NCBI GenBank assembly: GCA_910577105.1
Contig: CAJTMB010000003.1
Coordinates: forward strand, 62,001-126,000
DNA length: 64,000 nt
Source: an uncultured Lachnospiraceae bacterium
Lineage (GTDB): Bacteria > Bacillota > Clostridia > Lachnospirales > Lachnospiraceae
Direction: 5' to 3'
Part shown: piece after piece, positions 24,699 through 34,558 of the stretch
Position numbering within the stretch: position 1 is the first letter of the stretch
Layout: each line of letters opens with the position of its first letter
Position numbers and translations under genes: made by a program
The notes under the pieces: generated by a model
Told to the model about the DNA's origin: nothing
The model's database searches: none
Seen by the model: the letters and a program-made list of their open reading frames with translations, nothing else

Positions 24699-25162
24699 TT
24701 TTTCACTCTTAATTCTTCGTTCAGTTTTGCCTTTAATTCTTGCAGTTCTTCTTCTGTGGGCAGATACTTTTCATGGTTCATCTCAGTCCTATCCAATCGC
24801 CAGACAGGTCCGGGCACAGGCGTATCTCCGTTTCTCCTCGGAAAAATGTGCCAGTGCATGTGAACCCCTTGTCCCGTCCCCAGAAGTTCATAATTTAATT
24901 TGTCAGGCTTAAATGCATGATAAACCGCTTCCGCCACAAGAGACATTTCCTCTAAAAATCTGCTTCTGAACTCTTTGTCCAGAAAGTGAAGTTCCGTGGC
25001 ATGTTTTTTGCATAAAAACAGGGTATAGCCTTTAAACCTTTGGTAATCCCCCAGCACAACATATCCTGTTTCCAATTCCCTGACAAAATAAGGGTTTTGT
25101 CCCTGCTTTGTCAGGGCAATTCTTTCACAGACCATGCAGCCTCTTGTTTCCTTATCCGTCAT
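24695..25162 (-). CDS. HIT family nucleotide hydrolase or transferase
   Basis: 155 residues from ATG 25162 with GAGGAGG upstream. The histidine triad GVHMHWHIFPR is clear, and Cys residues in GCMVCERIAL suggest a zinc site as in some Fhit/GalT-like proteins. HIT enzymes act on nucleoside phosphoramidates or dinucleotides in the cytoplasm. It overlaps DUF4317 by 11 bases and is coupled to the downstream kinase, so three genes form one operon. Confidence 0.88.
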   Translation of the reverse strand: MTDKETRGCMVCERIALTKQGQNPYFVRELETGYVVLGDYQRFKGYTLFLCKKHATELHFLDKEFRSRFLEEMSLVAEAVYHAFKPDKLNYELLGTGQGVHMHWHIFPRRNGDTPVPGPVWRLDRTEMNHEKYLPTEEELQELKAKLNEELRVKK

Positions 25163-26312
25163 AGCCTTCCTCCTCACAGTTAAGACCGTTTGGCATGCGT
25201 ACCTGTATGCCGTTCACCTCTACCTGGTCGTTCAATTCAATGACAAGGCATTTTCTGCCGTCAATTATCTTCGTCTGCACCAAATCCGTCCTGTCAGGGC
25301 TTACCTTGACAATCACATCCGGGGTTTTTATCTCAAATTGTCTGGTGTTTGCAAGATTTGACGCCATAAACTGCACGTTTTCCCCGGCTGCGGCAATATA
25401 CTTTTCGTCAAAGCCTGAAAGCTGTTCCTCTTCCACACCGCTGTATTCCAAGAGTCTTTTAACCTCCGCCTTGTCCAATACGACCGGCTCCGGCTCGTCC
25501 TTCTTTTCCTCTATCATTTCGTTTAGTTTCTCATGAATATTTTTTACCACCTCGTATTCGCATTCATCGCCCAAGGTTTCCTCCACAATGGTCTGGAAGG
25601 TTTCCTTCTGCCCCCCTGCCGACATGGGAACTTCGCAGCCAAGCACCGGCTCCACAAAATCAAACCGCAGTTCCTCCGGCTTTGCCGCATAATAAAGCAG
25701 GCTGTGGATATCCGTACTCCTGTCGTTAAATGCAGGAAACAAAAATCCGATATCCGGCATGTCCACCACCCTGTCCAGCACGCGGGTTTTAAAACTGTTG
25801 CTCGTCTCATCGTAGGCAAGTCCCGGTTTCGACAGCGTAACCGGGCAGATACAACAGAGGATATGCTCGTACACCTCATCGGAAGCGTCAAACATCTCCG
25901 CACCATCCGCTGCCTTTCCGGGTACGTCATAGACGCCGTGAATCAGCAAAATCAGGTAGTTTTCCACGGAATAGTAATTTTCAATGACTTTATCATAAAA
26001 TTCCTCCAAAAGGTTTTCATCCTTCAATGCCGAAGTCTTAAGCTGCATCAGAAAATCCTGTGTGCCGCCCGGCTCCTCCGCCTCCAGCGGAAATTCCATG
26101 TTAAGCAGATTCCGCCCGATACTGCCCGAAAGCGCTTTCCTGAAAATATTGAAGTACTTAAACATTTCCTCTTCTGGAAGGGACAAAAAAGCTTCCTTTA
26201 ACTCCGTCTTCTTATTTTTCTCCCCATCCACATAACAGCCGCATATCCTGGTAATTGCGCATTTATCCTGTGTAAACTGTTTTTTGATTTCCGCTATTTC
26301 TTTCTTATTCAT
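25152..26312 (-). CDS. DUF4317 domain protein
   Basis: 386 residues from ATG 26312 (GAGG five bases before). MNKKEIAEIKKQFTQDKCAI, ICGCYVDGEKNKKT and GVYDVPGKAADG match the DUF4317 family common in Clostridia, whose function is unknown. It has no signal peptide or membrane segment. The readable frame extends upstream to 26426 into palindrome C, but that part is not coding. First gene of the row DUF4317, HIT, APH-like. Confidence 0.85.
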   Translation of the reverse strand: MNKKEIAEIKKQFTQDKCAITRICGCYVDGEKNKKTELKEAFLSLPEEEMFKYFNIFRKALSGSIGRNLLNMEFPLEAEEPGGTQDFLMQLKTSALKDENLLEEFYDKVIENYYSVENYLILLIHGVYDVPGKAADGAEMFDASDEVYEHILCCICPVTLSKPGLAYDETSNSFKTRVLDRVVDMPDIGFLFPAFNDRSTDIHSLLYYAAKPEELRFDFVEPVLGCEVPMSAGGQKETFQTIVEETLGDECEYEVVKNIHEKLNEMIEEKKDEPEPVVLDKAEVKRLLEYSGVEEEQLSGFDEKYIAAAGENVQFMASNLANTRQFEIKTPDVIVKVSPDRTDLVQTKIIDGRKCLVIELNDQVEVNGIQVRMPNGLNCEEEGYDG

Positions 26313-26405
26313 AGGTTCCTCACTCCTGCACCGCAAAGGTATGTATTTTACCCATCCATTATATACAATACGGTCTGGAAAAACAATCCATAATTGGAGT
26401 AACCA

Positions 26406-26576
26406 TATCTGTTCCGGCAGCGGCAAGCGGGTGCATTTGATTCCATAAAGGACCGTGTAAAAACGCCGGTACTTGGATACCGTACTTTGGTATCCTACGT
26501 ACCGCTGCGTTTTTACCCGAGCGGGAGCGCGTCCTGTTGGAACAAATGCACCCGCTTGCCGCTGCCGGAACAGATA
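26406..26576. repeat. Long palindromic intergenic element, copy C
   Basis: 171 bp with perfect 34-base arms (TATCTGTTCCGGCAGCGGCA and on) that differ from A and B, but with the common core: TTCCATAAAGGACCGTGTAA, GTACTTGGATACC hairpin, GCGTTTTTACCCGAGCGGG, GTCCTGTTGGAA. It lies in the divergent gap between DUF4317 and the two-component system. Confidence 0.9.
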
Positions 26577-26731
26577 CGGAGAGCCACCAGTATTTCTTTA
26601 GAAAAATTTTAAGATATTTGTAAGATTTACCACTCTTTTTTTGTAAGAACAATACTATATAATGGTTTTTACAGGGATACTTGTGGTATGATTATAATGT
26701 TGTTAAATTATCCTGCAAAAAGGGGGATTTT

Positions 26732-27430
26732 ATGGAAAACGAATGCATTCTGGTGGTGGACGATGACAAGGATATTGTCGCCACACTGAAAATCCAGTTG
26801 GAAAAGGAAGGCTTTTCTGTTCTCTGCGCCTATGACGGGCAGGAAGCGCTTGACTTTTTAAACAGGGAAAAAGTACACCTTATCCTTCTGGATATTATGA
26901 TGCCGAAGATGGACGGCTTTTCCGCCATCATGAAGATTAGGGAAAAACGGAACATCCCCATTCTTGTCATGTCCGCCAAATCGGAGGATTCGGACAAAAT
27001 ACTGGGGCTTTCCATCGGCGCTGATGATTATATCACAAAACCCTTTAATTATAAGGAAGTCATTGCCCGGGTGCGAAGCCAGCTTCGCCGGTACATCAAA
27101 CTGGGCGGCATTTTTTCGGGGACAGACGAGGTAAAAATCGGGCGGCTTTGCTACAACTTTACGGCACATACGCTTACCGTCGACGATGAACCGGTAAAAC
27201 TGACTTCCATAGAAACCAAGATTATGGAACTGTTCATGCGTCATCCCGGGCAAATCTTTTCCGCAGACGAAATCTATTCCATTGTCTGGGGAGAACCGGT
27301 TGCCTATAACGGGGAAAACACCGTTATGGTGCATATCCGAAGAATACGCGAAAAAATTGAAATCAATCCGAGTGAACCGGAATATTTAAAGGTGGTGTGG
27401 GGCATTGGCTATAAAATTGAAAAAAAGTAA
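26732..27430 (+). CDS. OmpR-family response regulator
   Basis: 232 residues from ATG 26732 with GGGGG five bases before. Receiver domain: acidic pocket DDD at 10-12, phospho-acceptor Asp54 in LLDIMMPKMDG, Thr/Ser and Lys in ADDYITKPFN. C-terminal winged helix: LTSIETKIMELFMRHPGQIF and VHIRRIREKIEINP. It acts with the overlapping kinase gene (26-base overlap). Two possible -10 boxes (26658 and 26693) lie upstream without strong -35 partners. Confidence 0.93.
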   Translation: MENECILVVDDDKDIVATLKIQLEKEGFSVLCAYDGQEALDFLNREKVHLILLDIMMPKMDGFSAIMKIREKRNIPILVMSAKSEDSDKILGLSIGADDYITKPFNYKEVIARVRSQLRRYIKLGGIFSGTDEVKIGRLCYNFTAHTLTVDDEPVKLTSIETKIMELFMRHPGQIFSADEIYSIVWGEPVAYNGENTVMVHIRRIREKIEINPSEPEYLKVVWGIGYKIEKK

Positions 27431-29582
27431 AAAAATAAGAGCATTTTGTTACAGGTTGTTTGCCATGGGGGCAATTTTCGTCACGGTGGCTTCCGGCATT
27501 ATGGGAAGGGAGGCGCTTGCCGCATTCCTTGAACAGGGTCCGAAGCTTCTATACGGCAAATTTTATTACCTGCCGGAATATGAAACATACATGGAAGGCC
27601 TTTACAATCAGGCGCTGGCAGCTTACTGCACGGCATATGACGTAAAAGACTACTCCCTGACGGAGTTTGATGCCGTAAAATTTGCCAACCAGAACAGGGA
27701 CGCATTGAATGAGCAGATAGAGATGGAAGGCGGCTCTATCGTCTATTCAGTAAGAAGGATAGCGGAAAATACCGGCTCGGGCAATATTTCCTTTCCGATT
27801 TTTGCGGAGTCTGACGGACGTCTGCTGCTGCCGGAAAATATCCGTCCGTGTTATTACTGGGATGGTCCTAACGGTATCGAACATAATTACATCCGTAACG
27901 CCGCCGACAATATTTCAGCAGGCACAGGATACCGGGTTCTGGCAAACGGGGAACGGTTTTCTCCCGACATGAAAGCATTGACAAACATCCGTCTGATTAT
28001 CGGTGTCAGAACAGACGTGCTTTCGGGCACCCTGCTTCAGATGAGCAAGACTGCCGTAAGCTATCAGATTTTTCTGTCCGTCTTTTTTACGGGTATGATT
28101 TTGTGCTGTCTGTTCGGAGTGCTTGGCCTCTTCAGCAAAAAGGCCGCTGCTGAGGCAAAACAATCCTACAGTATATTTGCGGGAAAAGTGCCGTTTGAAT
28201 TTAAGCTTATATGCGTTGCACTTGCCGTCTACCTGTTTTACTGTTACCGGAAATACCTGTTCCTTCCAAAACTGTCTGCACAGCCCAAAACATATACTGC
28301 CCTGTGGATTTTCTTTCCGGGAGGCTGCCTGTTTTATCTGCTGTGGCAGGATTTAAAATATAATGCGGAAAAAGTATTTCTCAATTTCCTTCCTGTAAAG
28401 CTGTTTTGTTTCTTTAGGGAATTTGTTCAATCCCGCCTCTGGTACCGCAGGGCCATGGTCATTTTTGCCTTCAACCTGATTTCCGCACTGGCTTCCCTGA
28501 TTGTCGGACTGCTTCTTTTGTATATAGAAGGAATGTCCTCGCCGGTTATCATCGGAAATGTCCTTAAGGTCATAAAAATCCGGGAATTTCTCAGCATATC
28601 GGGTATCCTGCTGATTGTACTGGGTGTCCTGATGCTGTTTATGTGTTACCGCCTAAAAAACTTTATACGGGACATGAAAACAATAACGGCAAGGCTTTCC
28701 GAGATGCAGGAGGGCATTTGCAATGCTCCGCTTATGCTTCCGGCGCACTCTCTCCTGACAGGTGCGGCAGCGGACTTAAACAGATTGGAAGATGGCATTG
28801 AAAAGGCCGTGGAGACAAAAAACCGTTCCAATAAACTCAAGGTGGAACTGCTGACCAATGTATCCCATGACTTAAAGACGCCTCTTACCTCCATCATCAA
28901 CTATGCTGATTTGCTCTGCGAGGAAGAGCTTCCTCAGGCTGCTGCCGATTATGCATCCTCTTTAAGAGGAAAGGCATACCGTTTAAAAAATATGGTGCAG
29001 GATGTCTTCGACCTTTCAAAGGCTGCCAGCGGCAATCTACCGGTTGAAAAACACCTGCTTGACTTTGTGAAACTGATTCGACAGACATTGGCAGACATGG
29101 ATGAGCGGATACAGGCAGGAACCCTTACCTTTAAGGTGACTGCCTCCACAGAGCCTGTCATGATTGAAGCGGACGGGGAAAAGCTATACCGAATATTCCA
29201 GAACCTTTTTGTAAATGCTTTACAATATTCCCTTGAAAATTCCAGGGTACATATCCAGATTTCCGCAGAGAACGGATATGCAATGGCAAAGGTAAAAAAT
29301 ACTTCAAAATGGGAACTTGAGTTTGACACGCAGGAGATTTTAGAGCGCTTTGTCCGTGCCGATGCTTCCCGTACCACAGAGGGCAGCGGACTGGGACTTT
29401 CCATCGTACAAAGCTTTACGGAAACCTGCGGCGGCACTTTTACCGTGGAAACCGATGCTGACATGTTTATTGCCATCGTCCGTTTCCCGCTGGCGCAGCA
29501 AGCGTCCGAAGCCACTGCGGCATCTGCCGTTCCCGTTCAGGAATTATCCGAAAACGTAACCGATAAGACCCCCGATGCATAA
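27405..29582 (+). CDS. Membrane sensor histidine kinase with large extracytoplasmic region
   Basis: 725 residues. An N-terminal membrane helix (about 15-35), an extracellular domain of some 190 residues, then six or so hydrophobic segments between about 210 and 425 before the kinase core. His488 lies in NVSHDLKTPLTS (HisKA); the N-box NLFVNALQYS (about 601), and G-box EGSGLGLSIVQSF (about 660) form the ATPase. Start is TTG 27405 or TTG 27417, inside the regulator gene; no ATG fits. The multi-helix input and the two membrane proteins downstream suggest an envelope-stress sensor. Confidence 0.9.
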   Translation: MAIKLKKSKKIRAFCYRLFAMGAIFVTVASGIMGREALAAFLEQGPKLLYGKFYYLPEYETYMEGLYNQALAAYCTAYDVKDYSLTEFDAVKFANQNRDALNEQIEMEGGSIVYSVRRIAENTGSGNISFPIFAESDGRLLLPENIRPCYYWDGPNGIEHNYIRNAADNISAGTGYRVLANGERFSPDMKALTNIRLIIGVRTDVLSGTLLQMSKTAVSYQIFLSVFFTGMILCCLFGVLGLFSKKAAAEAKQSYSIFAGKVPFEFKLICVALAVYLFYCYRKYLFLPKLSAQPKTYTALWIFFPGGCLFYLLWQDLKYNAEKVFLNFLPVKLFCFFREFVQSRLWYRRAMVIFAFNLISALASLIVGLLLLYIEGMSSPVIIGNVLKVIKIREFLSISGILLIVLGVLMLFMCYRLKNFIRDMKTITARLSEMQEGICNAPLMLPAHSLLTGAAADLNRLEDGIEKAVETKNRSNKLKVELLTNVSHDLKTPLTSIINYADLLCEEELPQAAADYASSLRGKAYRLKNMVQDVFDLSKAASGNLPVEKHLLDFVKLIRQTLADMDERIQAGTLTFKVTASTEPVMIEADGEKLYRIFQNLFVNALQYSLENSRVHIQISAENGYAMAKVKNTSKWELEFDTQEILERFVRADASRTTEGSGLGLSIVQSFTETCGGTFTVETDADMFIAIVRFPLAQQASEATAASAVPVQELSENVTDKTPDA

Positions 29583-29621
29583 AATATACGCTTTCGGGAT
29601 GACATGCAAGAAAGGCTGACT

Positions 29622-31280
29622 ATGAAAAAGATAACCAAACCAAATCAAATACAACTTTTTTCCGAGTCTTCCCTGATTATTCTGGTTTCCATTGTCACGC
29701 TGCTCTTACAGTTGATTTCATTTGCAACCACATGGGAGGGTTCCAAAGTATATCTGGAGGGCATTTTCCCCTTCGCCTCCCTGCTGTTTGCACTTGCCAT
29801 ACAGGCTACCGCTTACTTTTTAAGCAATTCACTGCGTACAAAGGTGAGCCTTTTAAAACTTGCCGCCTTGCTTGCCGCTATGTGCTGTTCCACATACTAT
29901 TCCTATATCGGCATTTATAACACCGTCAATTCGCCTGCCCAATATCTGCAGCAGAATTACTTGCAGATTTCCGACGAACTGACCCAGATTTTTGAAGCAG
30001 ACTTGGAAAACGGCATTTCAGAGGGAAGAACTGCCGTAGGGGAAGCTGCCCTTGCCGTCACGGCAAGAGTCACCTCCCTCTTCAGGGAACAGGAAAATAT
30101 GGCTGCATGCCGGGAGGCGCTTGAAAGTGTCTCCGAGTCCTACTCTGCCGGTATGCGGGCGCCTAAGCAGTCAGCATATGAAAACTATGAAGATTATGTA
30201 GCTGCCTACAACGCCTATATTGCCGGTATATCCCAGGGAATCGGCACAGAAAATGCTGCAGCCCGTGACCGTGTGCTTTCTTCTTACGGTTTTACTTCCA
30301 TGGACGCCCTGATAGTAGCCGAATCCCAAAACAGCGCTGATTTAAGCGCCCTTTCCGCCACCCTGCAAATTCCTTCCTCCGGCACGGAGGAAGAGTTTGT
30401 TTCTGCCGTTTCCGCCTTACAGACTGCCCTGACGGTTTCCATAGGGGAAGCCTCCCTCGGCACTCCTTTTGACAGTATCGATACGGCCCGCCTAAACAGC
30501 TTATTTCAGGCAGCTGGAATGTGTGGGTATGACAAAACCGACTCCGCCCATATCCTGAATACCTTGCAGCAATGCGCCGACGTAACTGCCGCTCCGTTTA
30601 TTTCCGGCTATGAGACCCTGGTTTCGGCCCTGCCGGACGGCAGAGTCACTTCTGCTGACATGATGGAATTAAAGCTTTCCATGGATTCGGAAATTTTGTC
30701 CTCTCTCATGAAAATAAATACCCTGCTGCCCTCCGGGGAACAGCTTTCCGTGACGGATTCGCGCTTTCAGCTGACTGACCTATACCTGTTGCCCGTAAAA
30801 GCGCTTTCGGATTCCTCCACCCGCCTAACCGCCTTATTCTGCCTGTTTGTGGCGGCTTTGATTGACGGCCTGTCCCTTCTTTTCGCTATATCCTTAAAGA
30901 AACGGAAACCTCTCTGGGCAAGGCGCATTCTTACCGGAAGCGGATTTGAAGATTTTGCACCGCAAATCTTCGCTTTGCTTCCTGCTGACAGGGATACTGC
31001 CCGGGCGCTTTCGGATTTCCTGTCCTGTTTCATGCCCAGCCCCGATACGGAGAGCGACGGCTACATGCTTTCAGCGGATATGGAAAGCCTGGCCGGTTAC
31101 TATACCCTGACAGCATTTCTCTGTCAGGTCAATCTTGCCAAAATCGTACCGGCAGAATTTCTTGGCAATGAAAAAGAATCCTTACTGCTGAAGTCCCGTT
31201 TTGTATTCTGGACCAACGAAATCATTTTCGGGGCACAGCAGAACATGCCTGAAATACCGAACTTATCATCAGAATTTTAA
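29622..31280 (+). CDS. Membrane protein of unknown function, in the two-component operon
   Basis: About 552 residues from ATG 29622 (AAAGG upstream). Three hydrophobic helices near the N-terminus (SSLIILVSIVTLLLQLISF, then FASLLFALAIQATAYFL, then LLKLAALLAAMC), a long Ala/Ser/Glu-rich helical region (about 110-390) with no Cys-rich or catalytic motif, another hydrophobic helix (LFCLFVAALIDGLSLLFAI), and a cytoplasmic tail. I do not recognise a named family. It lies 39 bases after the kinase gene. Confidence 0.75.
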   Translation: MKKITKPNQIQLFSESSLIILVSIVTLLLQLISFATTWEGSKVYLEGIFPFASLLFALAIQATAYFLSNSLRTKVSLLKLAALLAAMCCSTYYSYIGIYNTVNSPAQYLQQNYLQISDELTQIFEADLENGISEGRTAVGEAALAVTARVTSLFREQENMAACREALESVSESYSAGMRAPKQSAYENYEDYVAAYNAYIAGISQGIGTENAAARDRVLSSYGFTSMDALIVAESQNSADLSALSATLQIPSSGTEEEFVSAVSALQTALTVSIGEASLGTPFDSIDTARLNSLFQAAGMCGYDKTDSAHILNTLQQCADVTAAPFISGYETLVSALPDGRVTSADMMELKLSMDSEILSSLMKINTLLPSGEQLSVTDSRFQLTDLYLLPVKALSDSSTRLTALFCLFVAALIDGLSLLFAISLKKRKPLWARRILTGSGFEDFAPQIFALLPADRDTARALSDFLSCFMPSPDTESDGYMLSADMESLAGYYTLTAFLCQVNLAKIVPAEFLGNEKESLLLKSRFVFWTNEIIFGAQQNMPEIPNLSSEF

Positions 31281-31295
31281 CCAATGGAGGTTAAT

Positions 31296-31919
31296 GTGAA
31301 CGGATTGTTTTTTTCTTTATTTACCTTGGTAATATTTATTTTTCATTTTGCCCTGCGCCCTCTCATGCGAAAAGGGCGTGTCAAAGCAGGGTTTTGTGCT
31401 TTGTGGTGTATCGATGCGTTCTTTTTTGCGGGCGGCAGCTTCCTGGCTTTCCATCTTTATCACTACGAGTTCCTGCCTTATGTCACTTTACGCAACTTTA
31501 TACTTTTTATTTTGTATCTTATTGTCACGGCTCTGGTACTTTTCCTTGCGCCTTCCGGCATTCGCCTGTTTGCAAAAAAGAGCACTCCCTCCAATGAGGA
31601 ACTGCTCCTTGCCGAATATCGTTTTAATGACACCGCGGGCCTGATGCGAAACTGCTTTTTTGTCCTGCTGTTTACCCTGCCTATCCTGTTTACTGTAATG
31701 AAAACCGTTAAAACTGCTTTCCTTCCCACTGCTTTTAACGCCGCGGAATTGTATGCCGGTTTCTGCTTTATCACCTTTCTTGTTTTGCTGCCCCTAAGCC
31801 TGCGGCAGACACTGTTCTGGCACAGGCAATTGACAGTGCCGGACTCGGAAACGGAACAGCAGTTACAAAAACACTACAGCGCCCGGCTCCGCTACAAAAA
31901 GAGAAACCGTTTCTTATAA
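31296..31919 (+). CDS. Small integral membrane protein, unknown
   Basis: About 207 residues from GTG 31296, which has GGAGG five bases upstream; an ATG at 31284 precedes that site and is less likely. Four or five transmembrane helices (FFSLFTLVIFIFHFAL, FCALWCIDAFFFAGGSFLAF, FILFILYLIVTALVLFLA and on) and a basic tail. Last gene of the regulator-kinase-membrane row; its end overlaps the convergent argC end by six bases. No family recognised. Confidence 0.75.
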   Translation: MNGLFFSLFTLVIFIFHFALRPLMRKGRVKAGFCALWCIDAFFFAGGSFLAFHLYHYEFLPYVTLRNFILFILYLIVTALVLFLAPSGIRLFAKKSTPSNEELLLAEYRFNDTAGLMRNCFFVLLFTLPILFTVMKTVKTAFLPTAFNAAELYAGFCFITFLVLLPLSLRQTLFWHRQLTVPDSETEQQLQKHYSARLRYKKRNRFL

Positions 31920-32870
31920 GCAAAGACCTTTTGCCTCATCACATCCTAACATAATGTTCAGGCACTGTACTGCCGCGCCGGATGCTCCCTTACCCAGATT
32001 GTCAAACCGGGAGGATACCAGCAGACGGTCCTCACAGCCTGTCACAAATATTTCCATACCGTCCCAGCCGCTTCTTGCGTTGGCGGAAAGATATCCCCTG
32101 CTGTCCGCCTCCGCACCAAAGGGATTAACCGTGATAAACTTTTCATTGGCATAATAATCCCTAAAAAATGCATGTAATCCTTCCGGCGTCTGTTTTTTTG
32201 CCAGAAGACTTCCAAACAAAGGAAGGGAAACCAGCATTCCGCTGTAATAATCACATATAACAGGGGAAAAGAGCGGCTCCTTTGCAAGGCCTGGGATTGC
32301 CTTCATTTCCTTTAAATGCTTGTGCTGCTGGCTTAAGGCATATTCCCTGGGCGCATTCAACTCTTGTGCACGTTCCCCTGCTTCATATTCCGCAATCATT
32401 TTTTTGCCGGCGCCGCTGTAACCGGACATGGCAAACGCCGCAACCGGGTAGTCTGCGGGCAGTATACCTTCTTTGACCAGCGGATACACAAGAGCAATCA
32501 GCCCGGAAGCATAGCATCCCGGCACGGCAACCCTTTTTCCGCTCCTGACGCCTTCCCTGAAAGCCGGAGACAACTCCGGAAAACCGTATACCCAGCCGCT
32601 TTCCGTACGATGGGCCGTAGAGGCGTCAATGATTCTGACTTTATCATTCTCCACAAGTTCCACAGATTCCCTTGCCGCCGCATCCGGCAGGCAAAGGAAC
32701 GTGATATCCGACTCATTTATCAGGCGCTTTCTCTCAGCCGTATCCTTTCGCAGGGCGGATTCTATGGTAAGAAGTTCAATATCATCCCTGTCCTGAAAAC
32801 GCTCATAAATGCGCAGACCGGTGGTTCCTTCGCTGCCGTCAATAAATACCTTTGTCTTTTTGTTCTCCAT
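31914..32870 (-). CDS. argC: N-acetyl-gamma-glutamyl-phosphate reductase, type 2
   Basis: 318 residues, the shorter ArgC type. Reaction: NADPH-dependent reduction of N-acetylglutamyl phosphate in arginine synthesis. KVFIDGSEGTTGLRIYERF is the nucleotide-binding start, FLCLPDAAARE follows, and the catalytic Cys is in VPGCYASGLIAL. SGYSGAGKKMI and the C-terminal SSRFDNLGKGASGAAVQ are typical of the family. It lies three bases after dfrA; no other arginine gene is adjacent. Confidence 0.93.
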   Translation of the reverse strand: MENKKTKVFIDGSEGTTGLRIYERFQDRDDIELLTIESALRKDTAERKRLINESDITFLCLPDAAARESVELVENDKVRIIDASTAHRTESGWVYGFPELSPAFREGVRSGKRVAVPGCYASGLIALVYPLVKEGILPADYPVAAFAMSGYSGAGKKMIAEYEAGERAQELNAPREYALSQQHKHLKEMKAIPGLAKEPLFSPVICDYYSGMLVSLPLFGSLLAKKQTPEGLHAFFRDYYANEKFITVNPFGAEADSRGYLSANARSGWDGMEIFVTGCEDRLLVSSRFDNLGKGASGAAVQCLNIMLGCDEAKGLCL

Positions 32871-32873
32871 GTC

Positions 32874-33359
32874 TTACGCATCCTTTCTTGTATAAGTAAC
32901 GTAGGCAAAAGGAATCTCCCCTTCTACTTTTTCATCTATGGTTTTGGTGAAAAGACCCTCGTCAAATTCCGGGAAATAGGTATCCCCATCTATTTCAGCC
33001 TCTACTTCCGTGATATACATTTTTTCAACCAGATTGATTGCTTCCCCATACAGCCCCGCGCCGCCGGAAATATAAATATTTTTCCCCGGATGCAGCTTTC
33101 CCGCCTTTTCAATGGCCTCCTTGAGTGAAGACGCCGTAGTACAGTTTTCAGCCTCAAAGCTTGCCGTACCGGAAACCACCACCGTAAAACGATTTGGCAG
33201 GGGATGCCCGATTTCCTCATAAGATTTGCGTCCCATAATGACAACGTTTCCCGTCGTCAGTTCCTTAAACCGCCTCTGTTCCCCTTTGATTCTCCATGGA
33301 ATCCTTCCCTTGTCCCCAATCACACGGTTCTTCGTATATGCAACAATAAGCGCCAGCAT
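32874..33359 (-). CDS. dfrA: Dihydrofolate reductase
   Basis: 161 residues from ATG 33359 after AAAAGGAGAGAAGATAGT. Motifs: MLALIVAYTKNRVIGDKGRI, PWRIKGEQRRFKELTTG (folate site), VVIMGRKSYEEIG, YISGGAGLYGEAI (NADPH) and ITEVEAEIDGDTYFPEF. It makes tetrahydrofolate in the cytoplasm. The chromosomal, ordinary-length form gives no sign of being a resistance variant. Upstream is palindrome D. Confidence 0.94.
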   Translation of the reverse strand: MLALIVAYTKNRVIGDKGRIPWRIKGEQRRFKELTTGNVVIMGRKSYEEIGHPLPNRFTVVVSGTASFEAENCTTASSLKEAIEKAGKLHPGKNIYISGGAGLYGEAINLVEKMYITEVEAEIDGDTYFPEFDEGLFTKTIDEKVEGEIPFAYVTYTRKDA

Positions 33360-33423
33360 ACTATCTTCTCTCCTTTTCGTATCATTTACCGGGTACTTGC
33401 AATATTCCTTTTTCAGTTTCCGA

Positions 33424-33558
33424 ATTGTGCACATGATATATTCCAAAAGCAGACTCTGGAAAAACGCTTGTGCTTAGCGAGGTATTTTCGAGCTTAGCAC
33501 AACTGCGTTTTTCCCGAAGCGAGAGCGTGTCTGTGTTGGAATATATCATGTGCACAAT
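33424..33558. repeat. Long palindromic intergenic element, copy D
   Basis: 135 bp. Perfect 22-base outer arms (ATTGTGCACATGATATATTC and its complement) unlike any other copy. The core keeps GGAAAAACGC, an inner GTGCTTAG/CTTAGCAC hairpin, GCGTTTTTCCCG and GAGAGCGTGTC. It lies upstream of dfrA and downstream of the hydrolase gene on the opposite side. Confidence 0.85.
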
Positions 33559-33597
33559 GACAACAGCATACAAACTAAATTTTGCAATTACCTGAAA

Positions 33598-34518
33598 TCA
33601 AACGCTTTGCGCCACTTCCCTTATCCACCCCGTTACCCCCTCCGGCAACCGTTCATCATAACAGGTCCTGTCATCAAAAAGAAGGTTGGCCTGAAACTGA
33701 TTCACCAGACAATGCTGTCCCATCTCCGTCCCGTAATTGACCGATGCAACGCCTTTGTCTTCATTCCTCACCCATTCCGGGAAAAAGCAGATGCAGTTTT
33801 TCAAGCCAAGCAGTTCTTCCTCCCTGGGGGCAATGCACTTTTTGAAAACAGCCATTTCATCATGCCTGCCGTGCGCCACAATCAGCCTGATTCCGGAATC
33901 ATCCAGTTTTTTCAGTTTCTTTGCAGAGGGTACATAACCCGATGCAATCGGTATCGCCCCGTCAAAATCCTGCGTAAAAAGCTCAATCATGCGCCAGGTA
34001 AAATACCCGCCTGAAGAGGCTCCCATCACAAAGCGGCTCCCTATGTTTACGGCATGTTTTTCACACACTGCATCAAACAGCTTTTTTACCGGCATGAGAT
34101 ACCTTTCATCCCACGAACCGGAAATGGTATCGTCTGCAAGCCGCTTTTCATTGGCAAGCGGCACAACGATAAATGCTCCTCCGCTCATGGACTTCTGGTA
34201 TTCCGGGGATGCATACTGCTCGGCGCCGCAATAGCCCACGCATTTCCTGCCGTCAATGGCGCAATTCGTCCCATGTATCCACATCAGCACCGGATACTTC
34301 CCTTCTTTGGGTGCTCCGTGCTTTACAGGGTCATACACAAAATAGGTAATATCCCCGGTCATCGGACTGTCAAAAACGTATTCATCAAACAAATCCCAGT
34401 ATCCGCCAAGCACATAAGATGTGCTGCAGCTAATGAAATCGCCTTCTTCCAATTCCTTTTCCCATGGCGGACTGGGATTCATATTTCTGTTTTCCTTCGT
34501 GAATTTGGGTAATTTCAA
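33598..34518 (-). CDS. Alpha/beta hydrolase (esterase or depolymerase-like)
   Basis: About 306 residues. VLMWIHGTN (oxyanion strand), the nucleophile elbow MGASSGGYFTW (GxSxG) and LIVAHGRHDEM (acid region) give the fold; the final His is likely in GQHCLVN. Start TTG 34518 has GGGAGG eight bases before; the TTG at 34536 does not. There is no signal peptide, so it is probably intracellular. It lies 40 bases from GH20 and may act on a glycan side chain, but the substrate is unknown. Confidence 0.82.
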   Translation of the reverse strand: MKLPKFTKENRNMNPSPPWEKELEEGDFISCSTSYVLGGYWDLFDEYVFDSPMTGDITYFVYDPVKHGAPKEGKYPVLMWIHGTNCAIDGRKCVGYCGAEQYASPEYQKSMSGGAFIVVPLANEKRLADDTISGSWDERYLMPVKKLFDAVCEKHAVNIGSRFVMGASSGGYFTWRMIELFTQDFDGAIPIASGYVPSAKKLKKLDDSGIRLIVAHGRHDEMAVFKKCIAPREEELLGLKNCICFFPEWVRNEDKGVASVNYGTEMGQHCLVNQFQANLLFDDRTCYDERLPEGVTGWIREVAQSV

Positions 34519-34558
34519 TTTTTCTGCCTCCCTCAATATGTTTTCCCCTCTGCTGTCC

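Noticed and set aside
26406..26576. N-terminal extension of DUF4317 through palindrome C
   Set aside because: The codons upstream of ATG 26312 come from the repeat core; ATG 26312 has a good ribosome site and matches the family start.
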